A stretch of 64,000 nt of DNA from Taxillus chinensis. Taxonomy: Eukaryota; Streptophyta; Magnoliopsida; Santalales; Loranthaceae. The stretch is from NCBI GenBank assembly GCA_023512835.1, contig CM042084.1, positions 11,590,842 to 11,654,841 on the forward strand, read 5' to 3'. The position numbers and the translations under genes are program-made. Shown here piece by piece: positions 1 to 12,100 of the stretch. The notes beneath the pieces are model-generated. The model worked only from the letters and a program-made list of their open reading frames with translations. It searched no databases and had not been told where the DNA came from. How positions within the stretch are numbered: the stretch's first letter is position 1; the number at the start of each line of letters is the position of its first letter.

Positions 1-3000
1 TGTTATGTTTTTTTGGGTGTGTTTTTTATTTTTATTTTTTATATTTAGATGGCTTAAAGCGTCCAGCAAGATTTTAGAACCAAAGTTAAAAGAAGGCCAT
101 TCAAAATGAAAAATATTATTAATGTTGTGATTTATTTTTATTCTTTTGCTAATTTTAATAAAAATCCCAAAGCAGTGCAGCCAACCTGAGCTCAAATGAA
201 CCTATAAGTTGAGCCCAAATGAGCTCAGAAGCTCAAGGTGAGTTTAAACAAACCTAAGCCGAAGCCTAATTTGAAGTTCGCCTTAAAGCTTGGCTTGGGC
301 TCAAGCTCACTTAATTTTAAATGAGTTTGACTCATATAAGCCAAAGTTCAACTTGATTCGTTAACCCTAATAATAGCATAGAAAGCATAGTTTTAGATTA
401 AAATAATAACAAAGAAAATGTAACAGGAAAGATTGAGTACCTAGTGTCAGATATCAGAAATCTTACACTTGTAAATTGTCTAAAATATAGCACAACCTTT
501 TGCTGTTGTCATATTAGCCTATGATCTAAGAAAGTTTGACTTTAATGTAGTTTGAATAATTTTATTCATGCTACAACCCATCTTTGATGTGGAAGATAAA
601 TTTTTTTTGATTAAATTGAAATAGAAAGGTAAATTTAAATAACTCAATATACATAATGCTATCAATTTTTTTTTTAATTTATTATATACTAGAAAAGGTA
701 AAAGAAATATTAGTGTGTTAATGCATAGTCACTATTAAATTTATGACCTTCCACAAAACAAGCAAAAAAAAACTTATAAATGAAGTCCTTAATGCACCTC
801 TAATATAATTTTTAAATGACCATTCATATGAAAGTGTCTATGAGCTATCACAAAACCTACCCCATTCTTATATTAACTTTATTTTAACCTGTTTAGCATC
901 TATTTGGGTTCAAGATAGGATAAAAAAATATTATAAGTGAAAATATTAATAATCCTTCGTACTAACACTTCAATCATTTAAAATTAAGAATATGTTTGGT
1001 TTACATCAGGATAATGCTTAGGATTGGAATTAAGAGTCTTATCCTTTAATATAATAGCACGTTTGATTTTCTTAATTTATAGTATTAAGCTAAAAATAAA
1101 GATAAAAGATTTTATATTATATTAAAAAATAATAATGTCAATTCATGTTATAAAAAATAGTAACCCTTAAATAAACTAATAATCCAGTGAGGTACTATTT
1201 TACTGTAGGTGTGAATTTAACACTTAATTTACACCATTAAATCCGTGTAATGGTATTAGAGCCATCCACTATTGTTACATATATTTGAAATACTACAAGA
1301 AACATGAGGCATACAAGAATGCATTGATTGTAGAGTGCTAACTACAATCAACAACTGAGCCTTCATTCCAAGACTTAGGATCGGCTATATGAAACAACAA
1401 TAAAAGTAAAACTCCAATACATGAATTTGATGATGCCGCTCATCTCTATTTGTTGCATCACTCTCATCTAATCATAAAATACTCAAATATTCTCTTAAAG
1501 CTAGGATTCAAGCTTTGAATTGCCTACCTCTACCCAGTCCAACTACAACTATATAAATTATCTCACTCAATACTGGAACACACATGGGCCTATGTCACAC
1601 GTGCCCAAACCACCTTTGGTAATTGATTGAAGCAACTCATAGCCATGCCCTTATTTTTAATTTTATCTTTCCTAGTCTTACCACATGTCATAGCTGTTAA
1701 AAGCGAGTGCCTCGCTCACCTAGGCACTCAAGAAAGGCACACTTCAAAGAGGCACTAGCCTAGGCTAGCTGGGCACAAAGTGCAAGGCAACACAAGGCAA
1801 CACATCCCCTAGAGAATAAAGCGTGAAGAAAAAAATTAGTCATGAATTTGCAGTCTAACTAGATTTGCACTACCTTCCCTATAGAAGTTGTAGTCACCTT
1901 CTATCAATTGAATTCCTCCACCTCGGAATCACACTTCCTTCTCTAGTGTGCTCTATTTTCGACTGGGGCCAGGAGTGGTGTAAGGCAGCAATTATCTTTA
2001 TTTCTCCAGAAATATCGCCACAGTGCTCTGTTACATCCACCACAAGTCTTTTCTTTTGTCATCATTCCACGGTGCTCTATTTGATTGCTAACACCATGGG
2101 ACAGCATCTGCAAGTGGACCATCTTCCCCCTTTTTATATATATGTAAATGATTTAAATTTTCATTTTTTATCAATTTGGTTCCAGTTGTTTTGTTTGCTG
2201 GGAGTTGGGACAACAATTGCAAGTGGAGTTTTAAAAAAAAAAACTATACTTTTTTTGGGGCAAGTTCAAAGTTGCAGTAATTTTTGTTTGGGCAACCATT
2301 GAAAGAAAAAGAGATAGTTTTCCTTCCCACATAGGCTTAGTTTGGTAATGTTGTGCTTTTAAAAAAATTTGTTTTTAGCTATACTGAAGAAATAAGCTGT
2401 GAAAATAAGCTGAAGTGTTTGATAAAATACAATTTTAAAAATATTTTAAAATTTAAAAGCAGGCGATAAGTTTTTGGTAAATTAAAAACGAAAGTGTTAT
2501 AGTGATTTAAAAGACAAAAATAACCTTTTTAGTTGTATTATAAATTTTTATAAAAACATTTTAAGAAATCCCTTCCATACTCCCCAACCCCATTTCCAGA
2601 CGCCTCCCGCCGCCCACCCATCACCATCCCTGACGCCCATCCCCCCCCCCCCCCCCCCCCCCCCAACGCCCCCTGATGCCCCTATTTATACAATGGCACT
2701 GTTCACTATTGCTCTCATTTGAATCCTCCCCAGACAATAATCTCCCTAAAGGCCAGAACATTTTTCTCATTTTCCTTTTTGAGAGAGTTGCCAAGCTAAA
2801 ATACAATGACGGGTCACACTGAAAATCACATGCATTCATAACTCCTACAAAAATTATAATAGATATTTATGAGGACATCACATGCCCGGTGTGGAGGGCC
2901 TGCAAGTAGTAAAACATCTTCAAATAGAGGGGGGAGGAAGAAGTTTCTTTCTATTCCACTAGGCAAAATAAAAAATCACAAGTTTATTAATTTATTTGAG

Positions 3001-3400
3001 CATTTCTACACTAGTCCAGTATGACTATTGAAGCCTCGCCAGTTGAACACAAAATGTTTTATTAGCTTTATTAATTCCACAGTCCACACTAGTCCAGCAT
3101 GAATGAGATGGGAAAAAAATCATCAGTCGATTGCTACTCAGAAGCTTTAAAACACCTCTTCCTTATCGGGATTCCACTGTTACAAAAATTACAATCCTAA
3201 CAAACATACGGATATCTATTTCGAGAAGAATGACCTGTAAACAGGTGACTTGCACATCTTTAGTGCAGACATGACAAGGGAGGAAAAGTCACGTCAATCT
3301 AGAGAGGATAAAAATTAACTGTATGTATAGCTTTGACTATGCCAACAAAATGCTTGACACTTGATTATTTTCTAATGAAAATATGGAACTATCAGATAAC
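1..3400. other. AT-rich intergenic spacer with repeat debris
   Basis: No gene is supported here. Around 180-360 there are many short direct and inverted copies of gagctcaa/ttgagctc-like words, the kind of subterminal repeats seen in hAT-type elements. Around 1690-1810 lies a patch of repeated aggcac/gcctag words, also transposon-like. From 2335 to 2560 the text resembles a decayed MITE (tttggtaa and aataagctg words). A 145-codon open frame at 1865-2302 has no recognisable domain and ordinary AT-rich composition, so it is not called. If the phosphoesterase gene to the right is intact, its missing 3' exons could lie further left than this window. Confidence 0.5.
2641..2664. repeat. Poly-C tract (24 C)
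   Basis: An uninterrupted run of 24 cytosines inside a C-rich patch. It is a homopolymer microsatellite and its length in any assembly is uncertain. The opposite strand is a G-run able to form G-quadruplexes in principle. Confidence 0.9.
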
Positions 3401-3481
3401 CATGGCTTCAACATCGTTTATTTGAAACACAAACAGTAGAGACAAACAGAAAACCTTTCTCCAAACCACATGCTAACGTAC

Positions 3482-5150
3482 CTCTGGCTTACGAGAGTGG
3501 AGACTTGCATAGCCAATGTCATGATTACCAGGAAGATAGTATACTTTCACATTTTTATTTCTTCCATGTGTATTCAGATAAAAGATGTGCTTAAAGCGGC
3601 TCAAAGATTCTTGCCATCTAACAAAACAACATAATAAGATATAATAAAAATAAACTGCATATAAAAATTCATCAATTCAATACTTAATAAAAAAACTCAG
3701 ATCAAAAGAATCTTTGTTGGATATAATAAAAGAAGCAAGTTTTGAATAACTATTGGTAAAACAACAACTTCAACAACAAGATATAAAGAAAAACAATTAA
3801 ATGTAAACGACATCACACCATGCTAACACAATTAGCCACACCCAATGTAATGTAAATCTAATAGATCCAATCCAGCCAAAAATTTCAGGTTACTTGTATG
3901 TACATTACTAAATTTTGTAAACATGTTTTCAAGACATAATAAATTTATGAATCAGGGAAAGCTTCAACCAAAACAAATGTGCCCATGCTGACAGGTCCCT
4001 ATAATACCTTAATAAAAACAGTGTGACCATTAGATGTTGCAGTTGTCATGTCAGAATAATCAAATAGTATCTACCAGAAATTAAAGTATTCTATCAATGG
4101 CCATATAAATGAAGTAGTAAAATTACAAGCTCCGAGGCCTTACTCTTCATTTGACAGAATAGGGCCCCCATCAAAGTAGTCACCCAAGAACAAAACCACA
4201 TCAGGTTCAAATGGCATAATAGAAGCAAGGAATGCTCTGCGCATGAACAAATCCGTGTAAAACTGCAAGATCTCTAGGGCAAGTGATTTTGGGGCAAGGC
4301 CGTGGGAGGTTCTATCCATGATCTGTTACAGACAACAGATCTTTATTAACCTCTAGCACAAGCTGAACAAGAACAATAGAGAAGTAAAGCACGCAATACT
4401 CTCACCTGCGGGTCAGCAAGAACCGCAATTTTTATGTACTCAGGTTCATATCCTACTCCAGCTGTCTGAATCGAAGTGAAGTGTTAATAACATAATGTGT
4501 GTAAACATGATATTGCACAGGCATGTGTTTCTTAACTGCACAAACTTAACTAAAAGTACATTAAATTCAAAAGTGAGACATGACATGAGAATTGAGATGA
4601 TACGGTGTTCAAATTAGCTATGGGAACCAAAGAAAACATGACACAACACAACAAACTAACGGCTCTCACTTCCATTAATGGATCAGTTACTTTTCTTTCT
4701 TTCTTTCTTTTTTCCACGATCGATTATTAATGAAATAAAATAAAAATCTAATTTCAAAAACTGATAAATCATCAACCAAAAATTAACAAATTAACTAAAA
4801 TCGGCAAGGAATGGGGTCCCCTCTTTTTTTTTTTTCTTAGAAACCCCTTCGATTCAGTGTGGCACGGTTATAAAACGGGCATGTTCGTTTCGGGCACATA
4901 GAAATGGTTCGTTTGGGGCGCAATCTATGAGGTCATATGAATGTTTGTGGGTTGGGCACAGTGATTCATTACAGAGAGAGAGCAGATATATTACGGTGGA
5001 AGGGTGGGGACGAGGCCAAGAGCAAGAAGACGAGAGAGATGGCCACCAAAATGCGAACATTTCGCCGTAGAGAAGGGTCGCGGCCCACAGGACGCACAGC
5101 ACCGCCGTCAAGCTCATCACTTCGCCCCGCATCGTGCTTTGCCTCGCCAA
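3482..5150 (-). CDS. Calcineurin-like metallophosphoesterase (MPPE1/Cdc1-like), 5' part only
   Basis: Four exons on the minus strand join in frame: 5150-4995, 4465-4406, 4322-4144 and 3617-3482 (177 codons), each with AG acceptor and GT donor. Exon 1 encodes a hydrophobic N-terminal segment (LTAVLCVLWAATLLYGEM), a likely signal anchor. Exon 2 gives the first metal-binding motif (VLADPQ). Exon 3 carries the second (LGDYFDGGP) and exon 4 the third (LPGNHDIGY). These are the D-x-x, GD-x-x-D and GNHD blocks of the metallophosphoesterase fold, in the arrangement of membrane-bound MPPE1/PGAP5/Cdc1 relatives, which in animals and yeast remodel GPI anchors during ER-Golgi transport; that role in plants is inferred. 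The family usually has several hundred more residues with the remaining metal-binding histidines. I see no such exons down to position 1. Either an intron longer than 3.4 kb leads outside the window or the gene is truncated. The start could also be one of two later in-frame Met codons. Confidence 0.8.
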
Positions 5151-5576
5151 ACAAGCGGAATGGATCTCCGATGAGCTGCAGTGCTGCCACCGTCTAAAAC
5201 TGCAAAAAAATCAACCTAGACTTATTTATTTATTTATTTCGGGCTCACAGCGGCTCAAAACAGCCCTCCAATGACGTGACGACATGTAAGCTCGCGCAAT
5301 TACATCTGCGCAAGCACGGGATCTCATCTCTGGTGCCTGCCGCCAGTGGAACATCGCCTCATCTCTCTCGGCTCTGCTCATCGTCGTCGGCGGTCAAACA
5401 ACGTCTGCGCCAAATCCACTCTTCACCAAATCTACCCTTACCCGTGTCCTCCCCAAATCCCTAATTCCTAATCCACTCTCACGCCACTGCCCTTGAAGCT
5501 CCTCCAATCTTCACCCTTTCAGTCTTCGTCTTCGTCGCATCTACGCCTGACCTCCCCTGTTTTGACCTGCTAAACG

Positions 5577-6141
5577 CTAACCTTCCTTGTAGTACATGTA
5601 CAAGTTGTCGAAATTGCTGGGCGTCATGACGTCGTTGAACGCCGACATGGTAACGTCCTTGGTGTAATTCACGCACAGCCGTTGTAGGCCTTCCGTGTAC
5701 TTGGGGTGGTAGGCGGGGTCGTGGTCTGAGGTTTTCCTGTAATTGAAGATCCTGTCGGCGAACTCCTTGCAGTGAGAGAAGCCAATGGTCTGGGCGCGGG
5801 CAAGGGCCACAAGCTCCTTCCTTGACAGAGAAGCCCTTCGTGGTGAAGAGGGAGATGATGGCCAACACGGACATGTTGGGGCGGGCGACGTGGCCCTCGG
5901 CCGTGAATGCGTTGGAGACGAGGCTGTCCCTGCGTCCAAGGCGGGTCTGGTAGAAGGGCCCGCGCGCCGCCCGCCCACCATGGTGACCAGGTTGCAAGCC
6001 GCAACCGCGAGAATGTCGGAGCAGGAGACGACGCCGGGGCACTGGAGCTCGAGGGCAGTCTTGGCTCTGATGACAAGGCCGAAGGCTTTGCCGGTGAGGG
6101 AGAGGTTGATGTTGGTGTCGCGCTCCGCCTGGTCTGCGATG
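5577..6141 (-). pseudogene. Class III peroxidase relic, frameshifted and truncated
   Basis: Read on the minus strand, the frame changes twice but the peroxidase text is continuous: an INLSLTGKAF segment, then ELQCPGVVSCSDILAVAA, then (shifted frame) YQTRLGRRDSLVSNA and ARPNMSV, then (shifted back) TIGFSHCKEFADRIFNY and MSAFNDVMTPSNFDNLY. These are classic blocks of secreted plant peroxidases. The N-terminal signal and the distal-heme block with its catalytic Arg/His are absent, and so is the C-terminal part. The proximal heme histidine, normally in the GAHTIG block, reads Gln (RAQTIG). Two frameshifts, two missing ends and a lost heme ligand make this a dead fragment. It is GC-rich compared with the flanking spacer. 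It starts about 430 bp upstream of the metallophosphoesterase start codon. Confidence 0.85.
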
Positions 6142-6229
6142 GAGGGAGGGAAAGCAGAGGGAGGGGTGACGGGGGCGACGGGGAGTGGGGCCGTGTGGGC
6201 GACACAGAGAGGTGACGTGGCGCGCTAGC

Positions 6230-9124
6230 ATTATATGGAAATTTAACTTTTATTATAGTTAATTTAAAAAAAAAAACTAAATAGCTAAATGCATTTGACA
6301 TTCTCTGTGCAAAACTTATTATACAAACTTATTCTTTATGACATTCTTTCATAAAACTTATTCTTTATTTTTTGAAAGTTAATATTTATTCTTCACATAT
6401 TATTTTTTTTACTTTTTATCTTTTCTTCCTCTTTTTATTATTCAAATGAAAATTTGTTATCTTGTAAAAATAATAAAAAATATTATTTTAATAAAAATAA
6501 ATTGAAATGAAAAGTATTATTAAAATTAAAAGCAAAAAATCACTCTTCACGAATAAATAAATATTCACATATAAAAATAAAAAATATATTATTGTATGAG
6601 ATGCTCTTAGTGATTTAATTGGACATTCAAGGGAATATTTAGTCCAATTTAGTTTGAAACAAAACTAATGCTAAGGGCTTAAATTGACTTAAGTTTGATT
6701 TTGTTGAGAAATCGGACGATATTTAGGGATTGCTTGATATGTGATTTTAATTTGTGTTTTAGTTTCATAATTTTTTTTATTGGAGTTAACAATTAAATTA
6801 TAATTTTATAAATAATTTTTATTTGATAAGAAATTATATTTTTTTAATATATATCACATCAAAAATGAACAAAAAGTGATAATATAGTGCATCAAATTAA
6901 TAAGGTATTAAAAATAATTGAGACTCATAGAATTGAGTTTAAATTTGAAAATGAAAACAACTTAAAAATATAATTTAAAATATGAATTTTATTTGGAAAA
7001 TAAATTTACAAAACAAAATTTATTAACTTGATATCTTTATGTATAAAATCTCATTTTAAGACTCAACAACCAAGCAACACCTTGATGTTTTAAACATATT
7101 TATTAGATTGCTAAGTATGCAGTGCCTCACTTGCCACAGAAAATTAATGCAATTTAAATCACAATTCAACTTATGGTAATGAATAAATGTTTTATTCGTA
7201 CACATATATTATGAGTTTGTTTAAAATGGATTATTGGATTTGCTAAAACTATAGTAAAATGTGACTGAAATTGCTCTTTAATGGTTTAAGTAAACCATTA
7301 GCAAAAGCAAAAGAAACAACTAAATATAACTTTTGATTTTACTTTAGTTGATCCTGCAAGGTCAGCAAATTAAAAAAAATTACGTTTGGGTCCTTGCTCG
7401 CCAATCCCTCCTCACACCCATCCCAAGTAGCTCTCTCGTTCAATCATGGCCCACCTGCTTCCCTCTTCCCTACTTCATTTTTTAAACGCAAATAATTTGG
7501 CGCGTTTGCGACTGTTCTTAGATTCGTAGTAAAATTACTATAATCACAATATTGTTATTTGATTTATTAATTTGCACGCGCGAGACTTTAGTTTGACTTG
7601 AGTACTTCGATGATTATTCAATTGGTCCTTGCTATCATCCGAACGACAAGGAATTTGGATTTCTGATTTTGGAAGGATAAAGGTAATTGAGGAAAAATAA
7701 AAGTTAAATAAAAATTTAATCAATATATCATTAGAATACCATTAATTATAATAGTAATGTATGGAGCTAAAATTAGCTTTAGCTAAAGGGTTAAAAATGG
7801 ACTAATTCATTGAAAATGTAATTTTATAAATTGAATTTAAATCAAACAACACAAATTTATTTATCATTATATGTATGAAATCTTATCATGGTCTCATTTT
7901 ATCAAAATTATACGTATATATATGAGTATATAAAATATCACCGCTACATAAGCTAAGCAATTAATATAATTTAAACACCTGCAAACAAGTATACACGAAA
8001 TATGAATTGCACTATTCCACGAGATTGAATTCTTGTGTATATATTTTGGACCCACAATTGACGTTAAAAAGCAACAAGCATCAAACATGTCATTGGCATA
8101 AAGTTCACCTCCTACCCATATAAAACATGCTCGCGAGCGTGAAGTTAATTTTATTAACCCAAATAAATTTTCTTTTACCATAATGATTAATGACCAAAGG
8201 ACATAATGAAACTATAATAATATAGAGATTTGGCCGAAATTATATTTCATTTTTGTTTTCACTATAATGAACGGAATGGTGAAAATAAATAAAACGCAAG
8301 TAAAAATCCGCATGTAAATTTATAATATTTTATCAGGATAATTAACTGACACAAAATCCTTTAACCTAAAAACATTTGGCTAGTTATTTTTATTTAATGA
8401 AAAATGAGTTGTCATCAAAATAAAAAAAGTTAATGTTCAATAAAAATATTATTATATATTATTTTATTAATTTTTTAACGAACTTCAAATTGGAAACGTA
8501 TTTTATTTTATTTTTATAAAACTACTCACTTAAAAAAAAAAAATCTTCAAGCACCAAAAGTTATTTTCTGCCGTCAAATTTTATAACCATTATTATTATT
8601 ATTATTATTTTAATAAAATGTAATTTTCCAGAAATTAGTCATCTTATTTTCCCGAAAGAAATTGAGTGCGTTTAAAGTCTAATTATGATGGGATAGATTC
8701 CTTATCCAGGAAGTCCTATTCTGTGATAGACATATATTGCCCATGTTATTTATGTAAGTCGGTAAATGTACGTAATTGACTATTTTGCCCTCGAGACCGG
8801 TGAACAAAACCCCCTTCAGCTGCTGCAACCGTACGCAACCCAATAACCAGGCCCAAATAAAAGCCTCCCTCTCCCTCTTCGCCACCCACTCTGTTCCCCC
8901 CCTCCCCCCCTCCCGCCTCCGCTTCCGCCTCATCCGCGGCCTCTGCCTCTGCCTCGCCTTCTTGGCGTCGTTAATCGTCCGCCGTCCGCCGCCCAATCGG
9001 CTATCCGGTCCCTCTTGCTCTTCTCGTTTCGTTCGATTTGTTCGATTCTAAGTCCTTCTTCGCCTGCTTCGTCTCGCGATTGAGCAGCCTCGACTGAAAT
9101 CCGAATCGACGATCTGAAGCGGAG
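6230..9124. other. AT-rich spacer and NUP98 upstream region
   Basis: No gene is seen. Around 7240-7800 the sequence contains agcaaaagcaaaag, a gtcagcaaatta block, a C-rich core and a closing tagctttagctaaa word, matching the layout of the Tourist-like MITE at 25823-26309; this looks like a decayed relative. From about 8780 the composition becomes C-rich and pyrimidine-rich, consistent with the promoter and 5' leader of the nucleoporin gene that starts at 9125. I cannot place a transcription start. Confidence 0.45.
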
Positions 9125-12100
9125 ATGTTCGCGAGTAGCCGTAAGTGTGTTCGCACCTGTTTGGTTCCGCGCACTCCAATGGATTTGCTTAGGTTTTGCG
9201 GTTTTCGTTTTCGTTGTTGTTCCCGAAATCGATGCGATTATGAATTGAATCATGTGAGAAGGTGTCTGCCAGTAACCCTAAGCGTGTATTTGGGTTTTTG
9301 GTTCTGGTCCCTTGGGATGGATTTACTTCGTTTTGATGATTTTCCATTTCGGATGATTTCATTTCGTAAGGTTGAACCAAATTATATGTTGGGGGTGAAG
9401 AAAATTTGAAAACCCCGGGAATGAGGAGGATAGGAATTAAAACTAAAACTTTCTTTAATTTTTTTTGTCATTGGGTCTGAGTAATTTTCTTTTTATATGT
9501 ATTATATTCATTTATTTATATAATTTTATGTCGAAACTTCATGTAATATCTCATTTGTGGGTTTGAGTCCATCATTGATTTTATGCAGGTTTATGCGATC
9601 TGGGTCCCATATTCTTTAAGTTTTTACCAGTTTTTTTTTTAAGAAACTCTAGGTATAAATTAATGTATCCGATCGCTCAGTAGCTCTGCTTATTCTGTTT
9701 TCTCTTCTTGTTTTTATTTACACTATATCTTGAAAATTTTATCTATTTCCATCCTCTTTACTCCTCTCAAATCTATAATCCTTCTCTATCAGATTCTCTC
9801 TCTCTCCCTCGAATTTAGTTTTTAAGTTCTCGAGGTCACACCATCTATATCAGGCTTTATGTTTGCCCCTTGATGAATACAGGATCTTCTTAATTCTTTT
9901 ATTAGGATCTCTTGCATTACGAGTCCATGTTGTAGGGATTCCTTCATAAAGAAATCTCTGCAGTCGTTGCATTTTTGTAAAGCGAAGGCACACTATTGTT
10001 CATTCTTTATGTTTGCGTGTAAAGCGAAGGCACACTATTAGAGCTACATATTGTGTTCTTTCATAAAGAAATCTCTGCAGTAGTTGCATTTTTGTATTGT
10101 AAGTATTGTAGTCTTTCAGAAATGGATCTAACATCGCAGTTTAGAAGAGACTTGTAGCCCATGGAAAACTTCTATGTTTATCTTCTTTATAACCCTGGGG
10201 CATTTGTTAGGGCTACGAAGTGGATTCCTGGTTTAGGGAAATAATGATGGCATTTTTTGTCAACCATTGTGTGTCACAGAAATAATTGTTTCATATGTAA
10301 TTGTGTTTGGCTTACTTTTTCTAAATGGTTTAATACCACTGGCTTATTTTTTGCTAAATGGTACTTTCATTATATTTGATGATTTTGTTTTCTATCATAT
10401 TTTCTAATCTTCGACTTTCGGGCAGCTTTTGGGCAATCATCAAGTAGCCCGTTTGGGTCCCAATCAGTATTTGGGCAAACAAACAATGCAGGAAGCAATC
10501 CTTTTGCACCCAAACCCTTTGGAAGCACATCCCCTTTTGGGTCCCAAACAGGTGGTTCCATTTTTGGTAGCACCTCGACTGGCGTGTTTGGTTCAAACCA
10601 ATCTTCTTCATCTTCACCTGCTTTTGGAGCTTCATCATCGTCAGCATTTGGTGGTATGTATATCATGCTTATTTATAGTATTCTTCTTGTGGTTTGTTGT
10701 ATCTTGGCTCATCACTTAGTTTCAAACTCGCACTTGTACTTGTCAAAAGAAACCCAAGGTGGTTGTTGGGGGAAGCTTGGATGCCGTACCACCTAAGGTG
10801 GTATGTATATCATGCTTATTCGTAGTATTCATCTTGTGGTTTGTTGTATCTTAGCTCATCTCTTGGTTTCAAACTCACGTGCATACTTTAAAAAAAAAAC
10901 AAGGTGGTTGCGGGAAGCTCGGATGCCTTAGCAATAATTGTAAACAATTTGAACAAAGCATAATCTAGTGGAATGTAAATTTCATTTCATGAAAATACAT
11001 GACCATATATCTACTATAAAAGCAAAAAATCAGGGAAAGTCCAAAGTCTACAATGAAATGAACTCTCATCTCATTCAATATATTTTGATTTATGATATAC
11101 TTTTTTTCCAAGGTGAGAAATCAACAGACATTTCATTGATTTAGAGGTTATATTTGCTGCCTGCTAAATGAAAAAGATTAACTTATACGGCTTTTCCCTA
11201 GGAACTTAAGGAACCAAACCAGGTTTTTTATATAGTTATTTTAACAAAGTAATTTATATACACAGAATGTAGACACTCACAATCTGAGCTAGCTTCTGTC
11301 TTTTTATTTCTTTAAATTGTATGTAAAAACAAGATGTCATTTTGTATGTGTTTTATTTTTCAAAATACCAGGCAATGCTTTGCTTGGATAGCATCTAAAG
11401 TGGACCCTTTGGATGCTATACCAACACTTTGCTCACAGTTCCAAAGTGTTGATTCACTTTGGGGTCTCCAAGTGCTTGACTGGTTAAATGTTACTTCATT
11501 GATGCTTTTACAACTATGCACACACTTGGTTATCATTTTAGTTCATCTGTTTTATTAAAGTGGCAGTTACAAGACCTTAACAAAAAAAAGTGGCGGTTAC
11601 AATACCTTATCAAAAAAAAAAAAAAGTGGCGGTCACAAGACGTGATCTAGGATTGTTTGGCAACATAATAAGCATTTTGATATCCTTCAAAAAATATCAC
11701 ATAGCTTTCCAAGTTGCAGCTAGATATTGGTGGTGTTTGATGGATTAATTTGTGTTAGATATTCATTGTTGCTTAATTTTTTTGTCACTATATTTTGGTT
11801 GATACTTTATCATGTAATAATATGTTGTATATTATTTGTCATATACGTTTGTGGGATTTTAATATATTTTAATTACGTTATGCTTTGGTCGCTTTCTCGC
11901 TAAGGCGTTTGAGCTCCCTCCAACCACTTTAGCTTACTTTGAGGCTTTGACAACTATGCTTCTCACAAAATTCCTATTGAGGTAACCATAAGGTCTGTCC
12001 CTAGATCCCATATGGTTCAAGGCTGGATAGATAGAACTTATTCAGGTTAAAAGACACCAAGATTTTCATTGGCTAGACCACAAAGTTGCTCACAAAGATA

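Noticed and set aside
1865..2302. 145-codon open frame on the plus strand
   Set aside because: No motif, no start context or intron structure, and repeat-like surroundings.
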